From: DATEZO01 sp035255485
Lineage (GTDB): Bacteria > Pseudomonadota > Gammaproteobacteria > Burkholderiales > Burkholderiaceae_D
Length of the DNA stretch: 17,014 nt
Reading direction: 5' to 3'
NCBI GenBank assembly: GCA_035255485.1
Contig: DATEZO010000010.1
Coordinates: 1 to 17,014, forward strand
Of this stretch, positions 7,987 through 13,424 are shown in pieces. Position numbers and translations under genes: made by a program. Below the pieces are notes generated by a model. That model was not told where the DNA came from. It saw only the letters and a program-made list of their open reading frames with translations, and did no database searches. Every line of letters begins with the position of its first letter. Within the stretch, counting starts at the first letter, position 1.

Positions 7987-8400
7987 TTGCTGGAACGCGC
8001 CAAGATCCTGAGAACCGGGCAAACCGATGCCGAACAGCGGCTGTGGCATCACCTGCGCGCGCATCGCTTTCTGGCCCTGAAATTCAAGCGGCAAAAACCG
8101 ATTGGACGTTATATCGTCGATTTCATCTGCCATGAATCGAATTTGATTGTCGAACTCGATGGCGGGCAGCATCAGGAACATGCCAGCTACGATCAGCGCG
8201 GGGATGCATGGTTGCGAGAACAGGGATATACCGTGCTACGGTTCTGGAATCATGATGTCCTGCAACGAACGGAGGATGTTCCCGAAGAGATTCGCATGGC
8301 GGTGGAACGATGCTCCCTCTCCCCCGGCCCCTCTCCCGCTTGCGGGAGAGGGGGAGCACAACACCTGACCTCATTCGATAACGACAAAAGGATACGATGA
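7987..8400 (+). CDS. DUF559 endonuclease-like protein (Vsr/PD-(D/E)XK fold)
   Basis: About 137 residues. The DUF559 domain covers about 1-108 and looks intact: AEQRLWHHLRAHRF (15-28), KFKRQKPIGRYIVDF (32-46), the VELDGGQH core (55-62), and GYTVLRFWNHDVL (80-92). Glu16, Asp45, Glu56 and Asp58 sit where the Vsr-like nuclease fold has its acidic residues. The start is uncertain: TTG at 7987 has GAGGGA seven bases upstream and falls at the usual family start, while a GTG at 7912 in the same frame would add residues encoded by the left repeat. The C-terminal 28 or so residues come from the right repeat and flanking DNA, and the TGA overlaps the ATG of the next gene. The biological role of DUF559 proteins is unknown to me. 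Confidence 0.75.
   Translation: MLERAKILRTGQTDAEQRLWHHLRAHRFLALKFKRQKPIGRYIVDFICHESNLIVELDGGQHQEHASYDQRGDAWLREQGYTVLRFWNHDVLQRTEDVPEEIRMAVERCSLSPGPSPACGRGGAQHLTSFDNDKRIR
8314..8357 (-). repeat. Palindromic GC-rich repeat, right copy (inverted)
   Basis: The core is a perfect 12-bp hairpin, CCCCTCTCCCGC (8328-8339), a TT loop, and GCGGGAGAGGGG (8342-8353). An outer pairing, TGCTCCC (8311-8317) with GGGAGCA (8352-8358), shares bases with the inner stem and could form an alternative fold. The TCCCTCTCCCCCGGC part lies on the left here, whereas the matching AGAGGGA part lies on the right in the other copy, which shows the inverted orientation. The DUF559 frame runs through this repeat, adding SPGPSPACGRG to the protein. 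Confidence 0.8.
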
Positions 8401-9170
8401 TGCAACAACTGAAATTCGCCCTGGCGGTGCTGCTCGCCTGCTCCGGACTTGCCCATGCCGCGCCGACCGCGCAGGAGATCCTGGCGGCCAGCGACGCAGT
8501 GCGCAATCCGGATCATCCGTTCGGCCTGACTACCACGCTGATTGAATACAGGAACGGCAAGCAGTCCGACACCAGCACGCTGGCGGTGTACTCCAAAGCC
8601 GACAAATCCAGTGGCCAGTTCCGCAGCCTGATCCGCTTCGTCGCGCCGGCACGCGACGCCGGCAAGCTGATGCTGAAGTCGGGCAACGACCTGTGGTTCT
8701 ATGATCCGTCCAACAAGGCCAGTATCCGCATCTCGCCGCAGCAGCGGCTGCTGGGCCAGGCCGCCAATGGCGACATCGTGACCGTCAACCTGGCCCGCGA
8801 TTACCAGGCGGCGCTGGCGGCGGAAGAAGACGTGCAGGACGGCGAGCGCCAGACCCGGCATTGCTACAAGCTGGCATTGGCGGCCAGCGCATCGGATGTG
8901 ACCTATCACCATATCGAGATGTGGATCGATACCGGCAACAACCGCCCGGTCAAGGCGCGCTACTATACCGAAAGCGGCCGGCTGCTGAAGAGCGCATATT
9001 TCCGGCGCTATCAGGCCCAGCTCGGGTCCGATCGCCCAACCGAAACCGTGATTATCGACGGCCTTGATCCGGGCTGGGTGACGGTGCTGCGCTTTTCCGA
9101 TTACGTCCGGCGCGAGGTGCCGGAAGCCTGGCTGCAGCGCGACTACCTGCCGCGCTTCAAACCGGAATGA
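8397..9170 (+). CDS. LolA-like outer-membrane lipoprotein-sorting protein (periplasmic)
   Basis: 257 residues with a signal peptide (hydrophobic core about 7-18, likely cleavage after residue 21 in LAHA|APTA; a Cys at 15 makes a lipoprotein reading possible but less likely). The mature part fits the LolA-like family annotated as outer membrane lipoprotein-sorting protein: IRFVAPARDAGKLMLKSGND, LWFYDPSNKASIRIS, a GDIVTVNLARDY segment, and a C-terminal LRFSDYVRREVPEAWLQRDYLP. This fold shields lipid moieties in transit. AAAAGGA precedes the ATG at 8397 (another ATG at 8400). The stop overlaps the barrel gene start (ATGA at 9167), so those two are coupled. Substrate unknown. Confidence 0.85.
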   Translation: MMQQLKFALAVLLACSGLAHAAPTAQEILAASDAVRNPDHPFGLTTTLIEYRNGKQSDTSTLAVYSKADKSSGQFRSLIRFVAPARDAGKLMLKSGNDLWFYDPSNKASIRISPQQRLLGQAANGDIVTVNLARDYQAALAAEEDVQDGERQTRHCYKLALAASASDVTYHHIEMWIDTGNNRPVKARYYTESGRLLKSAYFRRYQAQLGSDRPTETVIIDGLDPGWVTVLRFSDYVRREVPEAWLQRDYLPRFKPE

Positions 9171-10426
9171 AATCGGTGACGATACGCGCCTGCGTGCTGC
9201 CATGGCTGCTGGCGGCAAGATGCGCGCTGGCCGAGGACGCCGACCTGGATGCGCTGCAGCTGGCCGACCGCGCGCCGACCGTAGTGGAGCACGCCAGCGA
9301 CTGGCGGCTGTCTGTCGAGGCCGCGGCCGGCGAAGCAAAGGTGCGCGGCGGCACGCCGCTCGATACGCAACGGCTGTCATTCGACATCGAGTATGACAAG
9401 AGAGTGGCGCCGGGCTGGCGTGCCGTGCTGGCCAACCGGCTTGACATGACCGCGCAAGGGGCGCTATCGGACAAGACCAGCGTGAATACGCTGAAAGAAG
9501 CGTACCTGAGCTGGCAACCGCGCGCCGATCGCCTGCTCGACCTGGGCCGGATCAATGCCCGCCTCGGCGTTGCCACCGGCTACAATCCGACCGATTTTTT
9601 TCGCGACAATGCGATTCGCTCGGTCGTGTCAGTCGACCCGGTCAGCCTGAAAAAAAACCGCCTTGGCAGCGCCATGCTGCGCGGACAGACCTTATGGGAA
9701 GGCGGATCGCTCACCGCGCTGTATTCGCCGAAACTGGCGAGTGCGCCGGACGACGCGCCGTTCAGCCCGGACTTCGGCGCGACCAACAATCGCAACCGCT
9801 GGCTGGTTGCCGTCAGCCAGCCACTGTTCAACGGCATCAACCCGCAATGGCTGATCTATCGTGAAGGCAACACAGCGCCGCAATTCGGCGTCAATCTGAC
9901 CGGCCTGCTGAATGATGCCACCGTGGCGTACGTCGAGTGGGCTGGCGGGCGCAGCCGCTCCCAACTGTCGCGGGCATTGAACGGCATTGACGACAGCGCC
10001 TTTCGCAACCGGCTCGCCACCGGAATGACCTGGACCACCGCCGGCAAATTATCATTGACGCTCGAGTACCAATACGATGGCGCCGCGCTGGATGCGGCCG
10101 GCTGGGAGGCGCTGGGGCGCCGCTCCCCAATCCTCTGGTGGCAGTACCGCAAATGGGTGCAGGACAATCAGGAATTGCCTGTCAGGCATGCCGCATTTCT
10201 CTATGCCAGCTGGCAGGATGCAATCATCCATCGTCTCGACCTCAACGCCATGGTGCGCGTCAATCAGGCCGATCATAGTCGCATGTCGTGGCTGGAGGCG
10301 CGTTATCGGTGGGAACGCACCGATCTGGCCTTGCAATGGCAGTTCAACAGCGGGCGGACGGGCAGCGAATTCGGCGCGCTGCCGCAGCAGCGCGTGATAC
10401 AGCTGCTGCTGCGGCGGTTTTTTTGA
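9167..10426 (+). CDS. Putative outer-membrane beta-barrel protein
   Basis: 419 residues. There is a signal peptide with cleavage after ALA (residue 22), then repeated alternating polar/aromatic segments typical of transmembrane beta-strands, for example WRLSVEAAAGEAKV, TLKEAYLSWQP, NRWLVAVSQPLF, KLSLTLEYQYDG, WLEARYRWERTDLALQWQF. The terminal Phe (VIQLLLRRFF) matches the outer-membrane protein signal read by the BAM complex. I cannot assign a named family; it has the general look of the DUF1302/porin-like proteins that accompany LolA-like genes. It probably receives or passes on whatever the ABC/LolA-like proteins carry. A T7 run (9595-9601) and an A8 run (9650-9657) interrupt the GC-rich coding sequence. 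The 3' end doubles as the operon terminator. Confidence 0.8.
   Translation: MKSVTIRACVLPWLLAARCALAEDADLDALQLADRAPTVVEHASDWRLSVEAAAGEAKVRGGTPLDTQRLSFDIEYDKRVAPGWRAVLANRLDMTAQGALSDKTSVNTLKEAYLSWQPRADRLLDLGRINARLGVATGYNPTDFFRDNAIRSVVSVDPVSLKKNRLGSAMLRGQTLWEGGSLTALYSPKLASAPDDAPFSPDFGATNNRNRWLVAVSQPLFNGINPQWLIYREGNTAPQFGVNLTGLLNDATVAYVEWAGGRSRSQLSRALNGIDDSAFRNRLATGMTWTTAGKLSLTLEYQYDGAALDAAGWEALGRRSPILWWQYRKWVQDNQELPVRHAAFLYASWQDAIIHRLDLNAMVRVNQADHSRMSWLEARYRWERTDLALQWQFNSGRTGSEFGALPQQRVIQLLLRRFF
10379..10424 (+). terminator. Intrinsic terminator embedded in the 3' end of the barrel gene
   Basis: GCCGCAGCAGC (10381-10391) pairs perfectly over 11 bp with GCTGCTGCGGC (10405-10415) around a 13-base loop. 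The stem can extend by a T-G and a C-G pair, and is followed by seven T (10418-10424). The T run is the two final Phe codons plus the first base of the TGA stop, so the whole terminator lies within the reading frame. It ends the operon 18 bp before the convergent Hsp20 gene. Confidence 0.85.
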
Positions 10427-10444
10427 TGAACCCTGCGGCGGGAA

Positions 10445-10894
10445 TCAGCCGACCGAGATGCTCTTGGCCTTGGTGCCGGCCTTCTTCGGCAGCCTCAGCT
10501 CCAGCACGCCATCCTGGTATCTGGCCTCGGCCTTGGCATCGTCAAGCTCATGCGCCAGCATGAAACTACGCGATTGCTGGCCATAATACCGTTCGCTGCG
10601 CACTACGGACTCGCCCTGCTTTTCTTCTTTTTCCTTTTTCATTTCCGCACTGATCGATACCTGGTTGCCTTCGACGGAAATCTTGATGTCTTCCTTTTTG
10701 ACGCCGGGAATTTCCGCCTTCACCATATAGGCCTGATCGGTTTCGGAAATATCCATCTTGATCCGCGGCTCGGCTTCCAGGTTGCGCAGCATCGGCCTGA
10801 AGCTGATGTCCTTGAAAAAGTCGTCAAAACCCTGGAATGGTTCAAATCGCGCTATTTCCCTGAATGGGTCAAAGCGCGTCAAGTTGCTTGCCAT
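10445..10894 (-). CDS. Hsp20 small heat-shock protein
   Basis: 149-residue alpha-crystallin-domain chaperone, an ATP-independent holdase that keeps unfolding proteins soluble for Hsp70/ClpB. The N-terminal arm (1-42) is rich in Phe (FDPFREIARFEPFQGFDDFF). The alpha-crystallin domain spans about 44-137, with VKAEIPGVKKEDIKISVEGN and the diagnostic GVLELRLPK (129-137). The C-terminal tail ends in SISVG, an I-x-V-type motif used for oligomerisation. The start at 10894 has GAGAGG upstream. It is convergent with the barrel gene. The upstream sequence has an FNR/ANR-like box instead of an obvious sigma-32 promoter, suggesting oxygen-responsive control. Confidence 0.95.
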   Translation of the reverse strand: MASNLTRFDPFREIARFEPFQGFDDFFKDISFRPMLRNLEAEPRIKMDISETDQAYMVKAEIPGVKKEDIKISVEGNQVSISAEMKKEKEEKQGESVVRSERYYGQQSRSFMLAHELDDAKAEARYQDGVLELRLPKKAGTKAKSISVG

Positions 10895-10980
10895 AATTCA
10901 CCTCTCATGTTGGACTGAAATAAAACGTGCATCGGCAGGATGGCACGCCGGCTCGAATGTCGCATCGCACCAAGAAACAT

Positions 10981-11021
10981 ACTATGCCCGCGCATCCGCA
11001 GCATCGTTTGATCGAACTCAA
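10981..11021 (-). promoter_or_regulatory. Candidate FNR/ANR-dependent promoter of hsp20
   Basis: On the minus strand TTGAG-TTCG-ATCAA (11008-11021) matches the FNR/ANR consensus TTGAT-N4-ATCAA in nine of ten defined positions. A -10-like CATAGT follows at 10981-10986. With a start site near 10975 the box centre falls at about -40, close to the -41.5 of class II FNR-activated promoters. The predicted leader of about 80 bases runs to the Hsp20 start. Confidence 0.5.
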
Positions 11022-11227
11022 CCATTCTGACGTGTGGCCAGCGGCATTTCCCTGCTGACTGCAACGTTATTCGCGCCATCAGGCTTGCGTCGACAAAGTG
11101 CCGAAACACCGGGAACAATCGTTATGCCAGCCGGCGCATTGACGGCGCGTTGCCGCATCATTCCGCAATTTTCAGCAGGAATCACGGCAGAGAAAGGGAC
11201 GCGCCCAGGCGCCATTTTGCTAACATG

Positions 11228-11320
11228 CGTTAAAATAACGGGGGTATATAGATAAATATATCGATATACGCAATGATAATGCGGGTGATTTGAAATACAC
11301 GTAGCAGTATAAATATTTCT
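11228..11320. promoter_or_regulatory. AT-rich leader with dyads upstream of the chrA pair
   Basis: The 498-bp gap between hsp20 and the chr genes (10895-11392) holds no convincing gene. Within it is a distinctly AT-rich patch with several dyads: CGTTA-AAA-TAACG (11228-11240), GTATAT-N14-ATATAC (11244-11269), and the perfect palindrome TATATCGATATA (11257-11268). A TTGAAA and a TATAAA lie further down but only 12 bp apart. The patch is a likely place for the chr promoter and an operator; no regulator gene is adjacent, so its identity is unknown. Confidence 0.4.
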
Positions 11321-11392
11321 CCAAACCCTTTCCGATGGCAATGAAAGACACCGGGATTGACGCAACTGGCTTCCCGAATCGATAATTGACGC

Positions 11393-11968
11393 ATGAACTC
11401 CCCCATCGCGGCGAATCACCCGCAACCCGAATCCCTCTCCGATCTTTTTCTCTCTTTCACGCTACTGGCCTTGCAGGGTTTTGGCGGCGTGGTGGCGATC
11501 GTGCAGCGCGAGATGGTCGAGCGCAAGCAGTGGATGACGAAGGAGGAATTCATCGAGGATTGGGCAGTGGCGCAAATCATGCCCGGCCCGAACGTGGTGA
11601 ACCTGTCGCTGATGATCGGCGGCCGCTATTTCGGCCTGCGCGGCGCACTGGCGGCGCTGGCCGGCATGCTGACACTGCCGCTGGTGCTGATCCTGCTGCT
11701 GGCGCTGCTGCACGCGCATTACGCCAGCCACCCGGGCGTAAACGGTGCCTTGCGCGGCATGGGCGCGGTAGCGGCCGGCATGATTGCCGCCACCGGCCTG
11801 AGGTTGTTCGGCACGCTGAAAACCCATCCGCTCGGCCTGCCGCTCTGCATCGGACTGGGCATCCTGAGCATCGCCGCCATCGTGCTGCTGCACTGGCCGC
11901 TGGCCTATGTGCTGCTGGGGCTGGGCGGCACGGCCTGCCTGCTGACCTATCGCAAGCTGAAATTGTGA
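11393..11968 (+). CDS. chrA: Short-chain ChrA chromate transporter, first subunit
   Basis: 191-residue single-domain member of the CHR family, inner-membrane proteins that export chromate driven by the proton motive force. Family marks are LSFTLLALQGFGGVVAIVQREMV (GFGG at 29-32), KQWMTKEEFIEDWAVAQIMPGPNVVNLS (PGPN at 64-67), and four or so hydrophobic helices after residue 85. It covers half of a full-length ChrA; such monodomain proteins are encoded in pairs and thought to act together. No good ribosome-binding site precedes the ATG. Its TGA overlaps the GTG of the second subunit (GTGA at 11965-11968). Real chromate transport in this organism is inferred from the family. Confidence 0.9.
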   Translation: MNSPIAANHPQPESLSDLFLSFTLLALQGFGGVVAIVQREMVERKQWMTKEEFIEDWAVAQIMPGPNVVNLSLMIGGRYFGLRGALAALAGMLTLPLVLILLLALLHAHYASHPGVNGALRGMGAVAAGMIAATGLRLFGTLKTHPLGLPLCIGLGILSIAAIVLLHWPLAYVLLGLGGTACLLTYRKLKL

Positions 11969-12549
11969 GCGATACCCTGACTCTCGCGCTGCACTGGAGC
12001 GACTGGCTCGCCTTGCTGGCGCACTACCTTCTTCTATCGCTGCTGTCGGTGGGCGGCGCAATTTCCACCACACCGGAAATGCACCGCTACCTGGTGGATC
12101 AGCAGCACTGGCTGACGCAGTCGCAATTCAACGCATCGATCGCCATTGCCCAGGCCGCGCCGGGGCCGAATGTACTGTTTGTCGCGCTGATGGGGTGGAA
12201 TGTCGGCCTCAACGCCGGCGGCGCGGCAACCGGACTGCTGGGCGTGTCGCTGGCCATGATCGGCATCATGCTGCCCAGCACCACCATCACCTATCTGGCC
12301 GCGCGCTGGGGTCACAGGAATCGCGATTTGCGGGCGGTGCGCGCATTCAAGCAGGGCATGGCCCCGGTCGTGGTCGCGCTGCTGCTGGCGACCGGCTGGA
12401 TTCTGGCCAACGCCAATCATGATGCGGCCAGGGATTGGCCGCTCTGGCTGATCGCGATCGCAACCGCGCTGATCGTCTGGCGCACCCGCATCCATCTGCT
12501 GTGGCTGCTGGGCGCGGGTGCGCTGCTGGGCTGGTTCGGGCTGGTGTAA
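11965..12549 (+). CDS. chrA: Short-chain ChrA chromate transporter, second subunit
   Basis: 194-residue single-domain CHR protein forming the second half of the pair. It has LLSLLSVGGAISTTPEMHRYLV (about 24-44), the HWLTQSQFNASIAIAQAAPGPNVLFVALMGW motif (PGPN at 66-69), and hydrophobic helices to the C-terminus. The start is GTG at 11965, overlapping the stop of the first subunit, which implies translational coupling and 1:1 synthesis. The frame is open further upstream within the first gene, but that part shows no CHR features. The two halves are related but divergent, consistent with opposite membrane orientations reported for such pairs. Confidence 0.9.
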   Translation: MSDTLTLALHWSDWLALLAHYLLLSLLSVGGAISTTPEMHRYLVDQQHWLTQSQFNASIAIAQAAPGPNVLFVALMGWNVGLNAGGAATGLLGVSLAMIGIMLPSTTITYLAARWGHRNRDLRAVRAFKQGMAPVVVALLLATGWILANANHDAARDWPLWLIAIATALIVWRTRIHLLWLLGAGALLGWFGLV

Positions 12550-12565
12550 GCGGATAAGGCGCTTA
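12547..12565. terminator. Hairpin shared by two convergent stop codons
   Basis: TAAGCG (12547-12552) and CGCTTA (12560-12565) form a perfect 6-bp inverted repeat with a 7-base loop. Each arm begins with the TAA stop of one of the convergent genes (second chr gene and crotonase). Adjacent GGT and ACC can extend the stem past a bulge. No T run follows on either strand, so as a terminator it would be weak. Confidence 0.35.
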
Positions 12566-13327
12566 ACCGAACTTGGTGAAGTCAGGTTTGCGCTTTTCAA
12601 GAAATGCGGAAAACGCTTCCTTTGCTTCCGGCGAGGTCAGCATCTTGCCGAAATACTCGACCTCTTCCCGCATTCTGACGCCAAGCATCTCGGCCTCGTG
12701 GTTTTTCATCAGGCGCTTGGTGACCCGGATCGAAGAAGCCGGCAATGCGACCAGCTTCGCGGCTTGCATGTGCGCAAAGGCATGCAGCTCGCCGGCCGGC
12801 AGCACCTTGCACACCAGCCCCATCTCGCAGGCTTCCCGGGCGTCGAAGGCTTCGCCCAGCATCAGCTTCTCGGCGGTGCGCGCATAACCCGCGGTGCGCG
12901 CCAGCAGCACGCTCGAGCAGAATTCCGGGCACAGGCCGAGCTGGGCGAACGGCAGCGCGAATTTCGCATTGTCGGCAGCATAGACCAGATCGCAATGCAT
13001 GAGCAGCGTGGTGCCGATACCGACCGCATTGCCGGCGACCGCAGCCACCACCGGCTTGCTGCTGCGGCTTAACGCCTTCATGAACTGGAATACCGGCGCG
13101 TCGATGTCGACCGGGGGATGCAGCAGAAAATCCTGCAGATCATTGCCGGCAGTGAATACCTCCGGCTTGCCGCGAATCAGGATGGCGCGCACCGCATGAT
13201 CGTTTTCCGCGTCATTCAAGGTGTCGGCCAGCGACTGATACATCGCTGCTGTAATGGCGTTCTTTTTTTCCGGGCGGTTGAATTCGATCGTCAGTATGCC
13301 CTGATCCTTGCTGGTGGAAATATCCAT
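12563..13327 (-). CDS. Enoyl-CoA hydratase/isomerase (crotonase family)
   Basis: 254 residues, normal for a single-domain crotonase. The start at 13327 (MDISTSKDQG) is supported by GGGAG five bases upstream; the longer frame reads through a terminator. Oxyanion-hole segments are PEVFTAGNDLQDF (about 55-67) and AAVAGNAVGIGTTLLMHCDL (about 95-114). Where classical hydratases carry two acidic residues, this protein shows LGLCPEFCSSVLL with Glu135 as the visible acid, a PE-x-x-SS pattern I associate with delta3,delta2-enoyl-CoA isomerases (ECI2-like). It may therefore isomerise unsaturated fatty acyl-CoAs rather than hydrate them. It lies downstream of the thiolase, with an intrinsic terminator between, so a separate promoter or read-through is needed. 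Confidence 0.9.
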   Translation of the reverse strand: MDISTSKDQGILTIEFNRPEKKNAITAAMYQSLADTLNDAENDHAVRAILIRGKPEVFTAGNDLQDFLLHPPVDIDAPVFQFMKALSRSSKPVVAAVAGNAVGIGTTLLMHCDLVYAADNAKFALPFAQLGLCPEFCSSVLLARTAGYARTAEKLMLGEAFDAREACEMGLVCKVLPAGELHAFAHMQAAKLVALPASSIRVTKRLMKNHEAEMLGVRMREEVEYFGKMLTSPEAKEAFSAFLEKRKPDFTKFG

Positions 13328-13366
13328 GGAGTCTCCCGTGAAAACAGGGCGTTCTCGCGCCCTTGC

Positions 13367-13401
13367 AAAAAAAGCCGCACAGTAGCATACCGTGCGGCTT
13401 T
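13367..13401 (-). terminator. Intrinsic terminator after the thiolase gene
   Basis: On the minus strand AAAGCCGCAC pairs with GTGCGGCTTT (13371-13401, perfect 10-bp stem, 11-base loop), followed by an uninterrupted run of T (seven A on the plus strand at 13367-13373). It begins about 24 bp after the thiolase stop and should end the FadN-thioesterase-thiolase transcript. Confidence 0.88.
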
Positions 13402-13414
13402 CCGATATCGGAAA
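13399..13414. promoter_or_regulatory. 16-bp perfect palindrome between thiolase stop and terminator
   Basis: TTTCCGATATCGGAAA is a perfect 16-bp palindrome directly abutting the thiolase 3' end and sharing three bases with the terminator stem. It could extend the RNA secondary structure, or act as a DNA operator for the downstream crotonase gene, which needs its own promoter. A TATGCT in the terminator loop is a weak -10 candidate. Confidence 0.35.
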
Positions 13415-13424
13415 CGGCAGCGGC

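Larger units (their letters stand above)
7886..8396. mobile_element. Insertion-like module: DUF559 gene with inverted palindromic repeats
   Basis: This 511-bp gap separates two genes of an otherwise tightly overlapping operon. It contains a DUF559 gene framed by two copies of a palindromic GC-rich repeat in opposite orientation (7938-7979 and 8314-8357). The arrangement resembles a REP/inverted-REP pair around a RAYT gene, or a very small transposon, but no transposase and no clear target-site duplication is visible at the edges. The repeats-plus-gene unit would be about 420 bp. Whether it moved as a unit is an inference. Confidence 0.45.

Noticed and set aside
7938..8357. CRISPR array suggested by two similar GC-rich repeats
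   Set aside because: Only two copies, in opposite orientation, separated by a protein-coding gene; no regular spacers and no cas genes.
8250..9380. Minus-strand open frame (376 codons) opposite the LolA-like gene
   Set aside because: Arg/Ala-rich antisense frame; the plus strand has a signal peptide, family motifs and overlapping starts and stops.
10895..10980. ROSE or fourU RNA thermometer in the Hsp20 leader
   Set aside because: I looked for a UUGCU-type or UUUU element pairing with the GAGAGG ribosome-binding site and found no convincing stem.
10879..11118. 79-codon minus-strand frame over the Hsp20 promoter region
   Set aside because: Overlaps the Hsp20 start in another frame and covers the candidate FNR box; no ribosome-binding site or domain seen.
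11386..11964. A fused 387-residue protein reading into the second chr gene from 11386
   Set aside because: The upstream part of this frame is an out-of-frame reading of the first chr gene; the GTG at 11965 with GTGA overlap gives a normal short ChrA.
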